Below are positions 1-10,399 of a stretch of DNA of 64,000 nt, one piece after another (the first letter of the stretch is position 1; every line of letters starts with the position of its first letter). The position numbers were made by a program, and so were the translations under genes. The notes beneath the pieces are model-generated. The model made no database searches. It had not been told where the DNA came from and saw only the letters and a program-made list of their open reading frames with translations. The stretch is from Cadophora sp. MPI-SDFR-AT-0126. Lineage: Eukaryota > Ascomycota > Leotiomycetes > Helotiales > Ploettnerulaceae. The stretch is from NCBI GenBank assembly GCA_020747065.1, contig JAGMVK010000006.1:2852001-2916000 (forward strand), written 5' to 3'.

Positions 1-702
1 TCGTCAGGTCTCCTTTGTCTCTGCCCAGCCTCGAGGTCGTTTCCTGATGGCGTCCATGTCTTCGCCCTACCGGTCTTTCTGAATGGATTCCAGGAATCGC
101 TGTACCATGCTTCCTTTCGCGCTTGGCGCTTTATTGAATCTGGATACTTGTTAGCATTAAACATCCATGGGAGCATCGCTGAAGGTCTGCATACGCATAT
201 TAAAAGTCATTTTGGATTATGTTGTAGGAAGAAAGTCTGCTGTTCTTTGTTGATTGAGCGGACTGAGTATATCAACGGGGCGCACTGCTGGCGTTTGGTG
301 CCAACAAGGTAGAATCAGGCGGAATGTAGAAAGCCCGATTGGTTGCTGGATGCGTTGATGTGAGGTGTCGGGCGTGATGTGCAACACGAAATCTGTCTGT
401 CGCACGACAATATCGTGATCTTATCAATCTTCGAGTCCAACCCCGTCCTGTACTGCGGGGCGAATTGATGTTGTCAATCGGTGCTGAGAATTCGCAAATT
501 GATTGCGTCTCCAAGCTCAGCCCAGCCTCGGCGCGAAGCTTGTTGCTGATGATGCGATGGGGGCTGAGGAATAAATGGACCTGGGTCGCGTGGAAAGCCT
601 CGTGGCAATTAGACAAGCAAGGCTCGGATTGTATACCTGAGCTGAAGTCGGTCTGCGGGGTAGAGCAGAGTCAGGCTGACTTGTTGTCTTCGTTGTCAAA
701 GT

Positions 703-740
<38 letters not shown>

Positions 741-2352
741 GAGCGCAGAATGGAAGAGAGGAGAGGAGAAAGGGAGACAGAAGATGAAGGAAGGCCTTAA
801 AGTTGGTGATGGCACGGCCAGGTTTCTTGTCTAATCTCGGTGGCTTTGCTATCAACCCCTGTCGTTCTTTATGATCATGGAGATCTAACCGCTTCAACGC
901 CCCACAGGGCAATCCACAGGTCCGCGTAATTCCCAGCTGTTAACTTAAGCTCGAGCAATAATAGCGTCAGATAAGTGAGAAAGAAACGCATCGATCGAGT
1001 AAGAAGCTGCATCTCGGGTTTACTGGTATATTTTCAGCCTAATACATACCATCAGGCCTGATTTCTGGCCGTAGATGCACTGTTACTGGCTTGACATGCA
1101 GGTGTTTTCACCTGAAGGCTGAATCCAGACCAGACCAGGCCACAGGCCATGCTGCATGCGCCACCAGGGTACAAGTAAGTCAGAGGACAAGAAGTAACAG
1201 CTCCATACAGGGGCACGCAGGCATCGGCATTGCAACTTGAAACACAAATCGGAACATTTGTACTTGTCGGACTGGGGATGACGACAGCGGTATTTACTTC
1301 ACTCGACGTTATATACAATGTAGCATCTAATCTACTGTAAATTGGTCACTCCTCTCTCCTCACGATTTCTATTCATAAGAAAAGCCTCCTGTTCCCCTTG
1401 TTCTCTTTCCCTTCTATATTTTTCTGATCAAAAACTTGGCCAACTTGGCACCAAGAATCTTGGATTGTGCTTGACTTTGCTTGACGCGCCAAATAAGCTT
1501 CATCACCAAGACTCTGAACTCTTGGTTTTTCTCACTCTTGGCTCTCGCCCTCGCCTCACCAGCCTCTCAAACTCTCTCTTCCTCCAGGTAGCGGATTTTA
1601 TCCGTCCACTCAAACGCCGCCGACGCAATCAGCCACAGCACAGAGAAACAACCAGCGCATCAAGCATCATCGCGCAGTGCAGATCCATCCATCTATCGCA
1701 CATCCAATCATAAATTCCGCTATTGGTCGAACGAATAAACAAAACAAAACGCTTTCAGTTAAATGCGAGAGAAGAGGTAAATTAGTAGTATTTAAGGTTT
1801 TTGGTCCTGGCGTCAGATGGTGGCTCAGGATGCTTGACCTTTCCCACCCTTTTTTCCCTTACTGCCTTGTTCCAGCAGACAGACAGAAATGTTTTGTATT
1901 TCTCTCGGGTCTTTCTAGCGCACGTTGGGTGTGGCTGAGCTAAATTGAAAGCGTCGATTCGAAAGTGATTAAATTTTTCCTAACTAAATACCTTCCTTCC
2001 TGCTTGTCTGTCTGTCCAGGCGTATTTGCTGCCCAGGCGACGTAGGTAAGAGTAGAGTAGACAGAAGATATATACTTGAGTACAATTAACCAGCAGGCCA
2101 GGTAAGTAGGTAGTCTTTCCAAATTCAAATCCAACAAACATCGGCATCCTTTCATAGAAACTTCAGACCAGGTATGTGTGTATCCTTTCTTCCCCTGCCC
2201 GGGCAAGGTCTCACCCATCCACAAAGTAAGAGGTGGATGGAGGTCTGATTGCTCAAAAGCGTACGTACTGGCGAAGTCTCTAAATTTCAATGGATTATAT
2301 AGAAAGATCTCGATTGTGGAACTATTTAGGCTGCAGAGGTATTTATAATGTT
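1..2352. other. Leading region without a supported gene
   Basis: No reading frame here looks like a conserved protein and I could not assemble spliced exons. The stretch around 1330-1730 is pyrimidine-rich with CT runs, as in fungal promoters or 5' leaders, but no coding exon follows it on the + strand. It may be the upstream region of a gene outside the window. Confidence 0.5.
705..740. repeat. (GTT)12 trinucleotide microsatellite
   Basis: Twelve perfect GTT units in a row are visible. Read on the minus strand they give a glutamine run inside an otherwise unconvincing frame, so this is annotated as a simple repeat rather than a polyQ gene. Confidence 0.9.
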
Positions 2353-2577
2353 GGGTCGACCTCACAAATTACATCGACCATATAAAGTTGCATCGACCAC
2401 ACAAAAATAGATCGACCACCCAAAATCGCATCGACCACCTAAAAGTAGATCGACCACCCAAAACACATCGACCACATAAAATACATCGACCATACAAATT
2501 CCCATCGACTATAAAAATTCCCATCGACCATACAAATCCCTCGATCACACAATTCGGATCGACCATACAAATACCCA
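2353..2577. repeat. Minisatellite of about twelve 18-bp units
   Basis: Imperfect direct repeats with the core ATCGACCA followed by C/T, A/C and an A-rich half, at a spacing of about 17-20 bases, run without interruption. Units differ by point changes and small length changes. Because the usual period is 18 bases, a multiple of three, both strands stay open through the array, so long frames here are an artefact of periodicity. Confidence 0.9.
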
Positions 2578-3216
2578 CCACCATCTAACCCACTTCCATT
2601 ATTAGAGCCTGTTCGCCCTACTCATCAACTTAGACTCCCCAGGGCAAGCCAGTATGCTCTCGAAAATTACATCACAGAAAATCGAGTCAGCAGCTACTAG
2701 GAAAGAATGTGGAACGGTCTGATGTATGAATGCTACAAAAGAATCATGATTACGTTCCCTACCAGGCTGCGCACTTAATTTAATGCGAGGACACACCTTG
2801 GAAGAACAACCAAAACCGAGGATAGACAACACGACATCCTTTCATCAAGCAAGAGTGACTGGGATGGGAGGAAGGTGAACTTTTGATGTACAAGTACGGC
2901 AGGACAAAATGGTGCCTCTGCACCGCTTGAGGCCAAGATATCTGTGACCTGCCCAAGTCGCGAGCCCGGACAGGTCGATGCTGGAGGCGAAAAGAATTAC
3001 GAGAGAACCTACCTCTGTTGTATACTTCGACAACCGACTCAAAAAAGAGTCACCTACCTACAACATCTTGGATCACGTCTTCGTCACGCATTAGCATCTT
3101 CAAGTTCATGTGAAAGAGTTCATTGTGAGACCAACCCTTGCGCTCCAGTATTCCGATCCATCAATAACTCCCAAACTCAACGCCCGTCTACCAAAGCTCA
3201 AATAGAAATCCACCCT

Positions 3217-3827
3217 CTAGTACCGGTATCTGGTCGAGTAATCTGCAAAACATTAGCATTGCCTAGGATAATATTCTAGGAATGAATCCTTACCCTTTGG
3301 ACTAACAACTAAACCACGGCCCTTCTTCGCACCACGGTAGATCGTCTCGATGATATCGATCAACTCCTGCTTGTCCTCCAGAACCCAGTTCAACTTGTTG
3401 TTGTTACCCGTACCAAAATCGCACATCATATGTTTGTTTCGGAAGAAGAACATGAGGGTGACAGGGTCGTAGAGTTCGTACATCTGCTTGAAGTCGGGGA
3501 CTTGATCGAGGTCGCAGACGTAGATGACGGCGAAGTTCTTGACACGATCGGCGATGCCTGGAGGAAGTCAGTAGAGATTCTTGGGAGAACGCAGGGCCAG
3601 TGTCAGTGAATGCAGAGAGATGGCAGATAACATCATGCCCATCCGACTAAAAAACAGAGGGAGGAAGAGAAGGCAGGCCACTCACGATACAGAACCTCAT
3701 CCTGTCGCATACAGTCTGGATCCCAATCACGACCGAAGCGGATGATGACCAGACGCTCCTCCTCCGACATGATGGCCTGGTCGACGTGCCAGCCGGTAAC
3801 GAGATGAGGTAGAACAACGGAACCCAT
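3217..3827 (-). CDS. dim1: Dim1/TXNL4-type U5 snRNP thioredoxin-fold protein
   Basis: Three exons, complement(3217..3242, 3294..3557, 3686..3827), give 143 residues, the normal length of this family. The protein opens MGSVVLPHLVTGWHVDQAI, continues through RFGRDWDPDCMRQDEVLY and FFFRNKHMMCDFGTGNNNK, and ends SPKDYSTRYRY, all hallmark stretches of Dim1/TXNL4A/Dib1. Dim1 is a component of the U5 snRNP and U4/U6.U5 tri-snRNP in the nucleus and is needed for pre-mRNA splicing; it has a thioredoxin fold but no redox CxxC. Splice sites are GTGAGT/CAG and GTAAGG/CAG, and the last coding exon is only 26 bases. It is divergent from the GST-like gene to the right. Identification is firm. Confidence 0.95.
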
Positions 3828-4355
3828 AATGCCTGGCTGTGTGGTGCTTGAATGTCGAGTTGCGGCGGCGGTGATGTAGCAGAGGGTTGAATTTGGATGA
3901 ATTGGGGGAAGAGACAAGGCTGAAGTTCAGAGCAAAGAAGGCGCTAGAAATTTAGCGTCATAGTAAGTCACATGGCACAAGTACCCCTCCAAACCATGTG
4001 ACAACGAACATTCGTCGTAACTTTCACCAATCACCTTAGGTTGGCTCGCTAGCACTATTTTTATATATAGTATCATTCCCATGTCAATCATCGTGTTCGG
4101 AGCCCAATTGAGCCTTGTATGAAGGCAAGGGGTCACTGCGGGGTTCCATGGACGAAGTGGGGTGATTTTGACGCAGTTGAAGGGCGTACCAACTGTACTA
4201 ATGTTAAGTACCAAAGGTGGAGGTACATTCCCTTGATTTCGTATTTATATCCTCATGCTCTCTTCTCTTCCTATACTCAATCAAGCGAACAATCCTGACC
4301 TGTTCGATCTCTCTTCACCATCACGAACCTCCAACGTCACTTCATCTTGGTCATC
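3828..4355. promoter_or_regulatory. Divergent intergenic region, dim1 and GST-like gene
   Basis: About 530 bases separate the two divergent start codons, so both promoters must lie here. I see a TATA-like stretch (TTTATATATAG around 4061-4071) but no recognisable operator. Confidence 0.4.
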
Positions 4356-5225
4356 ATGCCTCAACTTACCCTTTTCGACCTTCCAAGCAAGGGAAGATGT
4401 TCATGCTGGTCTTTGAATCCATGGAAAAGTATGTCCTCAATCCGTTGCTCTCATCCTTTAAGCTAACGAGATCAGCTCGTCTTGCTCTCAACTTCAAGGC
4501 TCTCGATTACAAAACGGAATGGGTTGAATATCCAGATATCAAGGCAAGACTGAGTCCACAGTATGCCACCTATCCTGACATGGACCCGGTATACTGTACC
4601 TAACCTATGAGTCCTCAGTGTCCCAGCAAACCCTCCACCAGACAACGACTGGACAATACCCGCCATGATGTTCACAGACGGAACCTACATCATGGACTCA
4701 AAGCCCATCGCAGAACGCCTCGAGAAGGACTATCCGACCCCTTCCCTTCATCTCGATTCTCCAATCATCCAAGAGATCTATCCGGCCGTCGGTGCTATCG
4801 CCAGACCTCTACGTGCCGTCTGGCAGCCACGTGTTCCTGTCAATCTCTTGAATGAGCGCTCAAGTGAGTACTTCCATCGAACTCGAGAGGCATCCCTTGG
4901 AAAACCTCTTGCACAGTTCATGAAAGAGGAAGGTGGTGAAGAGGCATGGGTTGCAGCATTGCCTGCCATTAAATCCTTGGGAGATTTGGTGAAGAGGAAC
5001 GGAGGACCATATGTATTGGGCACAACTCGTATGTTCACGTGTCGATTTATTGTTTAACATGACTAATTTCTAGCAGCTTCTTATGGAGACTTTATCATCG
5101 TCGGATTCCTCCAATTCTTCAAGGTTATTGAGGAAGATATGTTCCAAAGACTGGTCAAGGCCGCACCTGCTTTGGGTGAATTGTATGATGCTTGCAAGCC
5201 TTGGCTGGAGCGAGACGGCCATTAG
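4356..5225 (+). CDS. Glutathione S-transferase-like protein
   Basis: Four exons, join(4356..4428, 4476..4560, 4619..5028, 5074..5225), encode about 239 residues. The start MPQLTLFDLPSKG, then CSCWSLNPWKTRLALNFK and DYKTEWVEYPDI, is the thioredoxin-like N-terminal domain of a fungal GST-like family; the middle stretch TDGTYIMDSKPIAERLEKD is the SKPIA glutathione-site region, and the rest is the helical C-terminal domain ending in PWLERDGH. Such proteins conjugate or bind glutathione in the cytosol; the substrate cannot be told. The last intron ends in TAGCAG, so two acceptors three bases apart are both in frame. All joins restore frame exactly. Alternative view: a GST-fold protein without transferase activity. 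Confidence 0.85.
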
Positions 5226-5523
5226 ATCCCAGCCTAATAAAGACTATGGTCTGTTACAGGTCGATGGATAGAATTTGGGTACCATCTTAACATTTCACGA
5301 ACCTCGCGATAAATCAGCTGTTTTGATGCTTCTTGATTCTGGTGTTATCATGTGCTTTCAGAATGGTTCTCTGTCCTCGTCTCCAGAATTTTCGGATTTA
5401 ACCAGTATCACATTGCAGAAATGGTTTCTATTTCATCTTCTGCCAAGTCGTAATTTTTAATAAAGTTACATCGATAGTGATGCGTCCTTGTTATTCAGCC
5501 ACTCTCCTTCTCCATCTTCTGCT

Positions 5524-6064
5524 CTACATCCCTGCCCCTTCTGACTTGCGCAGATTCTTCTTCACCACCTTTGAACGGCTACTGTTAGAGCCACTTCCCT
5601 GAGAAGTAGTTCCCTGCGAATTATTCCCCTGTCCGCCATTTCCTTGGGCGAGGTTTGTTTGGGTTGCAGGGGTGGGCGGAACATAGTAGTATGACTTCGG
5701 GCAATTCGTCTGTCCGCAGTCGACGTGTACGACTCTGGGTAATGCATTGCTGCCAGTGGGAGGTCTGGGCCAGATTGAGGTGGTCATCACATGGCACCTA
5801 TGCATTAAGTGTTAGAACGGCTTTGCGGAATCTCAATCCAGAATGGCTTTACATCCTGTTCAATGATTCTCTGATATCGGTTGGGTGAGTCTGTCCACTT
5901 CTGCGCCTTTGCCGATTTTCCTGTCTCTGGTGGGTTGGTTTCTTGGATTTTGCTGGAGAAAGCTGCTCGTTGAACGTGCTGTATTTGATTTAAAGAAAGT
6001 AAAGGAGTCGATACTCAATATTTATGTCATTCGCACGACAAACATTGTGCTGATACCTTGTCAT
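5524..6064 (-). CDS. Small basic hypothetical protein, three exons
   Basis: My model is complement(5524..5797, 5853..5978, 6057..6064), 135 residues, with an 8-base first coding exon (ATGACAAG, donor GTATCA). The second intron is 55 bases and has a good CTAAC branch site near its 3' end, and all phases fit. The protein has a Lys/Arg/Gln-rich N-terminal third, a middle with the cysteine pair in VDCGQTNCPKSYYY, a Gly/Gln/Asn/Ser low-complexity stretch, and a basic tail (KVVKKNLRK). I do not recognise the family. A simpler alternative is an unspliced 87-residue protein starting at 5787. Spliced transcript data would settle which is real. Confidence 0.45.
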
Positions 6065-7027
6065 TTGAGTCTGAGCAAAACCCACCGACGCAAAGTCTTG
6101 GATTCTCGTCAAAGAAGATTCTGAGATCTAGGATCTCTCAAGACAGGCTTGGACCTGCCGTCCACTGACAGTATCGCACTCCAGCATGGGGCCCAATAAA
6201 ATCCAGCTTTTTTCACGAGGATGTCAAGAAAGCCCGCTAGATTCATGCTAGTACTCAGAAATATGCAAAACAGAAAGCGGCGCACAAAATGCTTTGAACT
6301 GCCTTCCATGGGTCCTTGCTTCGGCGATTTGAAATCAGATTATGAAACTCGAACTTGCATGACGTTTTCACGCTGTGTCCTACTGTCCATCCAGCCATGT
6401 TCTCAGTTTCGGGCAGACGTGACTACAGTCACGCCCGAAGATACCCAGACATATTAGATGCATGTCCCTCGCCGCTGAGTTAGAAAATGATTGATTGCAT
6501 AAATTATAAAGTGGCACATCAATTGGCTCTGAGACGAAGGCATGACAATATTCGCAGGTTTCTTTTTTGAGCTGTAGGCGTTTAGTCTTTTGCTCCAAAC
6601 CCCAGTAGGATCACATTGGTCGTCTCTAAGTACGGTTTCGGAAGTGGCAAATCCCCTCAAAGAGTTCTGCGTCTGATGTCTATGCTTATGTACTTGTGGC
6701 GCGATACGCTTTACGCACCGTTCTCTTTGATCGCCCGTCACTGAATGCAGCCAAATCTGCCTCTCTTGAGTCTACATCAAAGAAGCCAACAATAGCTCCA
6801 GAGTACATATACCCTACTTGAGTTCAATTTTCAGCCATAGAACCCACACTGATTCATTCGATTTGTTTCTGGGATGAACCTGGATCCCGGCATCTTAACG
6901 CCACACTGCTGTGAGTGACAGTTTCTTTGAACAAAGCAATATATCCTTCGGTCCAAGACCACATTCCAAGAAACACAGCTTTTAACATTCCCCTAATAAC
7001 TCCACTCAGTCGAGATCACTCCTAGTC
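6065..7027. other. Intergenic, no gene seen
   Basis: Short frames only; none shows a recognisable domain or convincing splice structure. It holds the promoter of the kinase-like gene at 7028 and probably that of the gene at 5524-6064. Confidence 0.5.
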
Positions 7028-7876
7028 ATGCCTCCCGTCACCAGAGCAATGGATCGAATCCGGAGGATACAGTCACAGGGAGACCTCACCGAATTGACGG
7101 AATCTTACAATTACGAAGGCGACGATGATGAATCTCTGAGCACATTCTTCTCATACCATGATGATGAATACAATGCCTATGTCGGATCGGCATCGAGAAG
7201 AAAATGGGATCTTACCGTGGACGACTTCAACAACCTGCTCCAACGAGTCCCTGACGAGCACATATACCCTGAACCACCTCGCCACTTCACACCTGCCCCA
7301 GAATGTCTTGATGGTTACCACGTCAAGCTGATAAGCCTCTCATCTTATGAGAACCCGAAAGACTCGGGAGTAATTCCAAACGTTATCCTGGACGAAGTGG
7401 CCGCATTGGAGATGGTTTCGGCGACGCCACATCCCAACATCGCAAAATACAACGGCTGCATTGTCAAACGTGGCCGTCTTGTTGGAATTGTTCTTGAGAG
7501 ATACGCTTCAACTCTCGAAGATCGTGTTGAAGATTCGCGCCCCTTCGATAAGAAGCTGTTACTCGACCGGGTCAAGTCCGCAATCGATCACGTCCACTTA
7601 CTTGGCCTGGCCCACAATGATATCAATCCCGCAAATATCATGCTGGACGAAAATGACACTGCTTTTCCTATCGATATCGGGTCCTGCAAACCAGTGGGCG
7701 AGGACCTCGTAAGTGGTGGCACACCGGGTTGGATAGATGAAGCGTCCAAGTATCACTTGTCGCAACAGTCTAATGATCTATATGCATTCTCCAAGATGCA
7801 AGAGTGGATCGAAAACCTTATGCATGATGCCGAAGCCATTGCGTACATGAAATCGGGCGAGGAGAGGTTCTTGTAG
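7028..7876 (+). CDS. Divergent protein-kinase-like protein
   Basis: Single exon, 282 residues. The C-terminal part contains a kinase-type catalytic loop HNDINPANIML (about residue 197 on) followed by PIDIGSCKPVG, where DIG stands in for the DFG magnesium loop, and GGTPGWIDEA resembles the activation segment end. ILDEVAALEMV may hold the C-helix glutamate. No glycine-rich loop is evident, and the lysine strand is not clear. The N-terminal ~90 residues are acidic and without a known domain. This fits the small lineage-expanded fungal kinase-like families. Catalytic Asp, Asn and Asp are present, so weak kinase activity is possible; a scaffold role is equally so. Confidence 0.7.
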   Translation: MPPVTRAMDRIRRIQSQGDLTELTESYNYEGDDDESLSTFFSYHDDEYNAYVGSASRRKWDLTVDDFNNLLQRVPDEHIYPEPPRHFTPAPECLDGYHVKLISLSSYENPKDSGVIPNVILDEVAALEMVSATPHPNIAKYNGCIVKRGRLVGIVLERYASTLEDRVEDSRPFDKKLLLDRVKSAIDHVHLLGLAHNDINPANIMLDENDTAFPIDIGSCKPVGEDLVSGGTPGWIDEASKYHLSQQSNDLYAFSKMQEWIENLMHDAEAIAYMKSGEERFL

Positions 7877-8596
7877 ATCTATTGTCTGGGTCGATAAGTT
7901 TGATAAATCAAATTGGACAGCAGGAAAAGAATGGGGTGTTGCTTTGGTGGGGGGCGAGTGAGCGAAAGTAGGCGAGGACCAGACAGCAATGTATAAATGC
8001 CCAGAAACTGCAAATTGACCCAAGCCACGTGAATCCTTTCCCCGAATGAATAGTGTTCGAATGCCTTGTTCTTTCTGAAAGCTTTGATGTGTCGAAAGCT
8101 CGCCATGATGAGGAAAAGGCTCACTTTGCGAAAGTGCACTAACTCCTCACCTGCCCCATCGGCACAGATATGCACCTCTCTCACGAGCAGTAAGTCATCT
8201 GAATGACCGACAAACCCGTCCCCCGACTAGTTCTCTAGGAGGTACATATTAACTTTATACTTCACGGAGGGAACCCTAATGTGGCAGGTCACTTAAGCGA
8301 CCTTCTTATCCCGTCCTTCCCACCAACCAATCCCTCATCGCCACCACACATCAAACTTGGCAGCTTCCCAAATGCCGGCGTCCCCCATGCTGATTTGTCG
8401 GCAGTAGTATCAGCCCTTTCCTACCAGCTTCCTAATATTACCTGGACATCCCACATCGCCAATCTAGTCGCGAATCTTGCCGCAGACAAAGAGGGGGGAT
8501 TAAATTATGTATAGACATGCGGATATCGAAGAAAATGTATATATACTTGAGCATCGTCCGACGTGACAATGTCTGTTTTGGTCTTTAGCCGCCGTC
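7877..8596. other. Intergenic, no gene seen
   Basis: No supported coding sequence. The last ~100 bases upstream of the carboxypeptidase start include a TATATATA stretch near 8537 that could serve its promoter. Confidence 0.45.
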
Positions 8597-10022
8597 ATGA
8601 AACTCGAGTTGTTATCCGGCATTTTGAGCCTCCCGCTTCTGGCCTCGGCATGTCTTCTACCTGAGGAGCGGGACGGCCTCCCAAGAGTTGTTCGTCGCCA
8701 ATCATCCAGCAATGGTATTCCAATCGCAACAGGTGACAGATATAGTGGCGGGACCGTTGCACCTCGAGGTGTTGGGACTCAATCAGTGACGCTGACTTCT
8801 CTCCTTAATGTCAACGAGATTGCGAGTGGACTGAAAGGTCTCGCTACCGTTTATGGGATTTCCACCTTCACAACCCCATATACGACGTACAATGGCGCAA
8901 CAATTTCGGGTGGAAAAGCTGGAGGAAATGGAACTTGCAACAATGCGTATCGTGTGTAAGTGATGGCATCTCTCCAGGAGTATAATTATTTACATCGTTC
9001 TAGATACTTGAACGCGGCGATCCACGCACGCGAACGTGGAGGTTCCGACGGACTTCTGTATTTCATTGGAGACCTGCTTTATGCCAACAAGAACAATGTT
9101 GGTCTCAAGTACGGCTCCAAGACTTACACCAATGCACAAGTGAAGACGGCGCTGTCCACAGGAGTTGTTTTTGTTCCGTTGAGCAATCCTGATGGCGTAG
9201 CCTATGATCAGTCCAGCAATAGCTGCTGGCGCAAGAATCGGAATCCAAAATCTTCAACTGGTTCTGCAGCTTCCATTGGTGTCGACTTGAATCGGAATTT
9301 CGATTTCCTGTGGGACTTCACCAAGTTGTTCGCTTCAAGTGTACGGTCATCCGTCGCGTCTACAAGTCCAGCTTCGGAAACATTTCATGGTAGGTTGACT
9401 CCTAGACTTCTACTGGTCTCCTGCTAATACTTCAATTTCAGGAACAAGCGCCTTTTCAGAACCCGAAACCCAAAGCATCAAATGGGTAATGGACACCTTC
9501 AGCAAAGTCAGGTGGTTCGTCGATCTCCACTCCTACACCGGCGACGTCTTGTACAGCTGGGGCAGCGACGAGAATCAATCCAAGTACAGCACCATGAATT
9601 TCCTCAACTCAACTTACAATGGCGTGCGAGGCATCCTGACCGATACGCCTGGATCCGGCAGCGGATACGGAGAGTACACACCAACAGCCGAGAATGCAGA
9701 CAACATCAACGCGGCGACTCGTATGGGTAGTGCCATGACTGCTGCCACCAAACGCACTTATGCTGTCATTCCAGCTGCTGAATTGTATCCCACTTCAGGG
9801 GCCAGCGACGATTACTCGTACTCGAGACATTTTGCTGATCCAACGAAGAATCTCATTCATGGTTACACAGTTGAGTTTGGGTTTGGAAATTCGGCGGCTT
9901 CTTGCCCGTTCTATCCCACTCAAGCTCAGCATAATCTGAATATTCAGGAAATCGGTGCCGGATTCATGGAGCTGTTGTTGGCGGGTGCGGAAATTGGTCT
10001 TGGTGATGCGATTACTTGTTGA
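8597..10022 (+). CDS. Secreted zinc carboxypeptidase, peptidase family M14
   Basis: Three exons, join(8597..8955, 9004..9389, 9442..10022), give 441 residues. An N-terminal signal peptide (MKLELLSGILSLPLLASA) is followed by a basic VVRR site that may be a propeptide cleavage point. The catalytic domain shows the zinc ligands in HARE (His127, Glu130) and His278 of VDLHSYTG, plus SNPDG, GVDLNRNFDFLW and the C-terminal VEFGFG with the general-base glutamate. M14 enzymes remove C-terminal amino acids from peptides; this one would act outside the cell or in the vacuole. The usual HAREW reads HARER here. Both introns restore frame. Confidence 0.93.
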
Positions 10023-10399
10023 AGCGGATGGCCAGGAGAGTGCGAAAAATGTGGATATCAAATGACATTGTTTGGCGCCGTACCTGTGAGCTGTGTTCGA
10101 CTCTCTCTGTCCAGAAAGCGAAGCCTAGATGCTGGTCCCAAGGTCCATGGTTCCGTGACAACGGCTTTTGTAGTAGAGGCCCAGAGAATCTGCAAACAAT
10201 GGGAGGGCGAAATAGTGGATTTTTGTTTTAGATATGCCTTTGTCTCCCAAGTATCGCTGGAGCTGGAAGACAAAACGCTTGGAGTAGATAAATCCAGACA
10301 CGAAGAAAGATGAAGTCACAAAAGCATTCAGTAGATCGTAAAATATTTGTTTCCCCCACCAGCTACAAGAATGTACATTGATTCCGAAGATTAGAACAT

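Noticed and set aside
517..912. Minus-strand frame with a 13-residue glutamine run
   Set aside because: Glutamines come from the GTT microsatellite; flanks show no domain and no exon structure.
2353..2577. CRISPR-like array
   Set aside because: Unit is only 18 bases with no spacers of regular size, units are degenerate, and the host is a fungus.
2369..2588. Open frames on both strands through the minisatellite
   Set aside because: Produced by the 18-base period; the peptides are just repeats of six residues.
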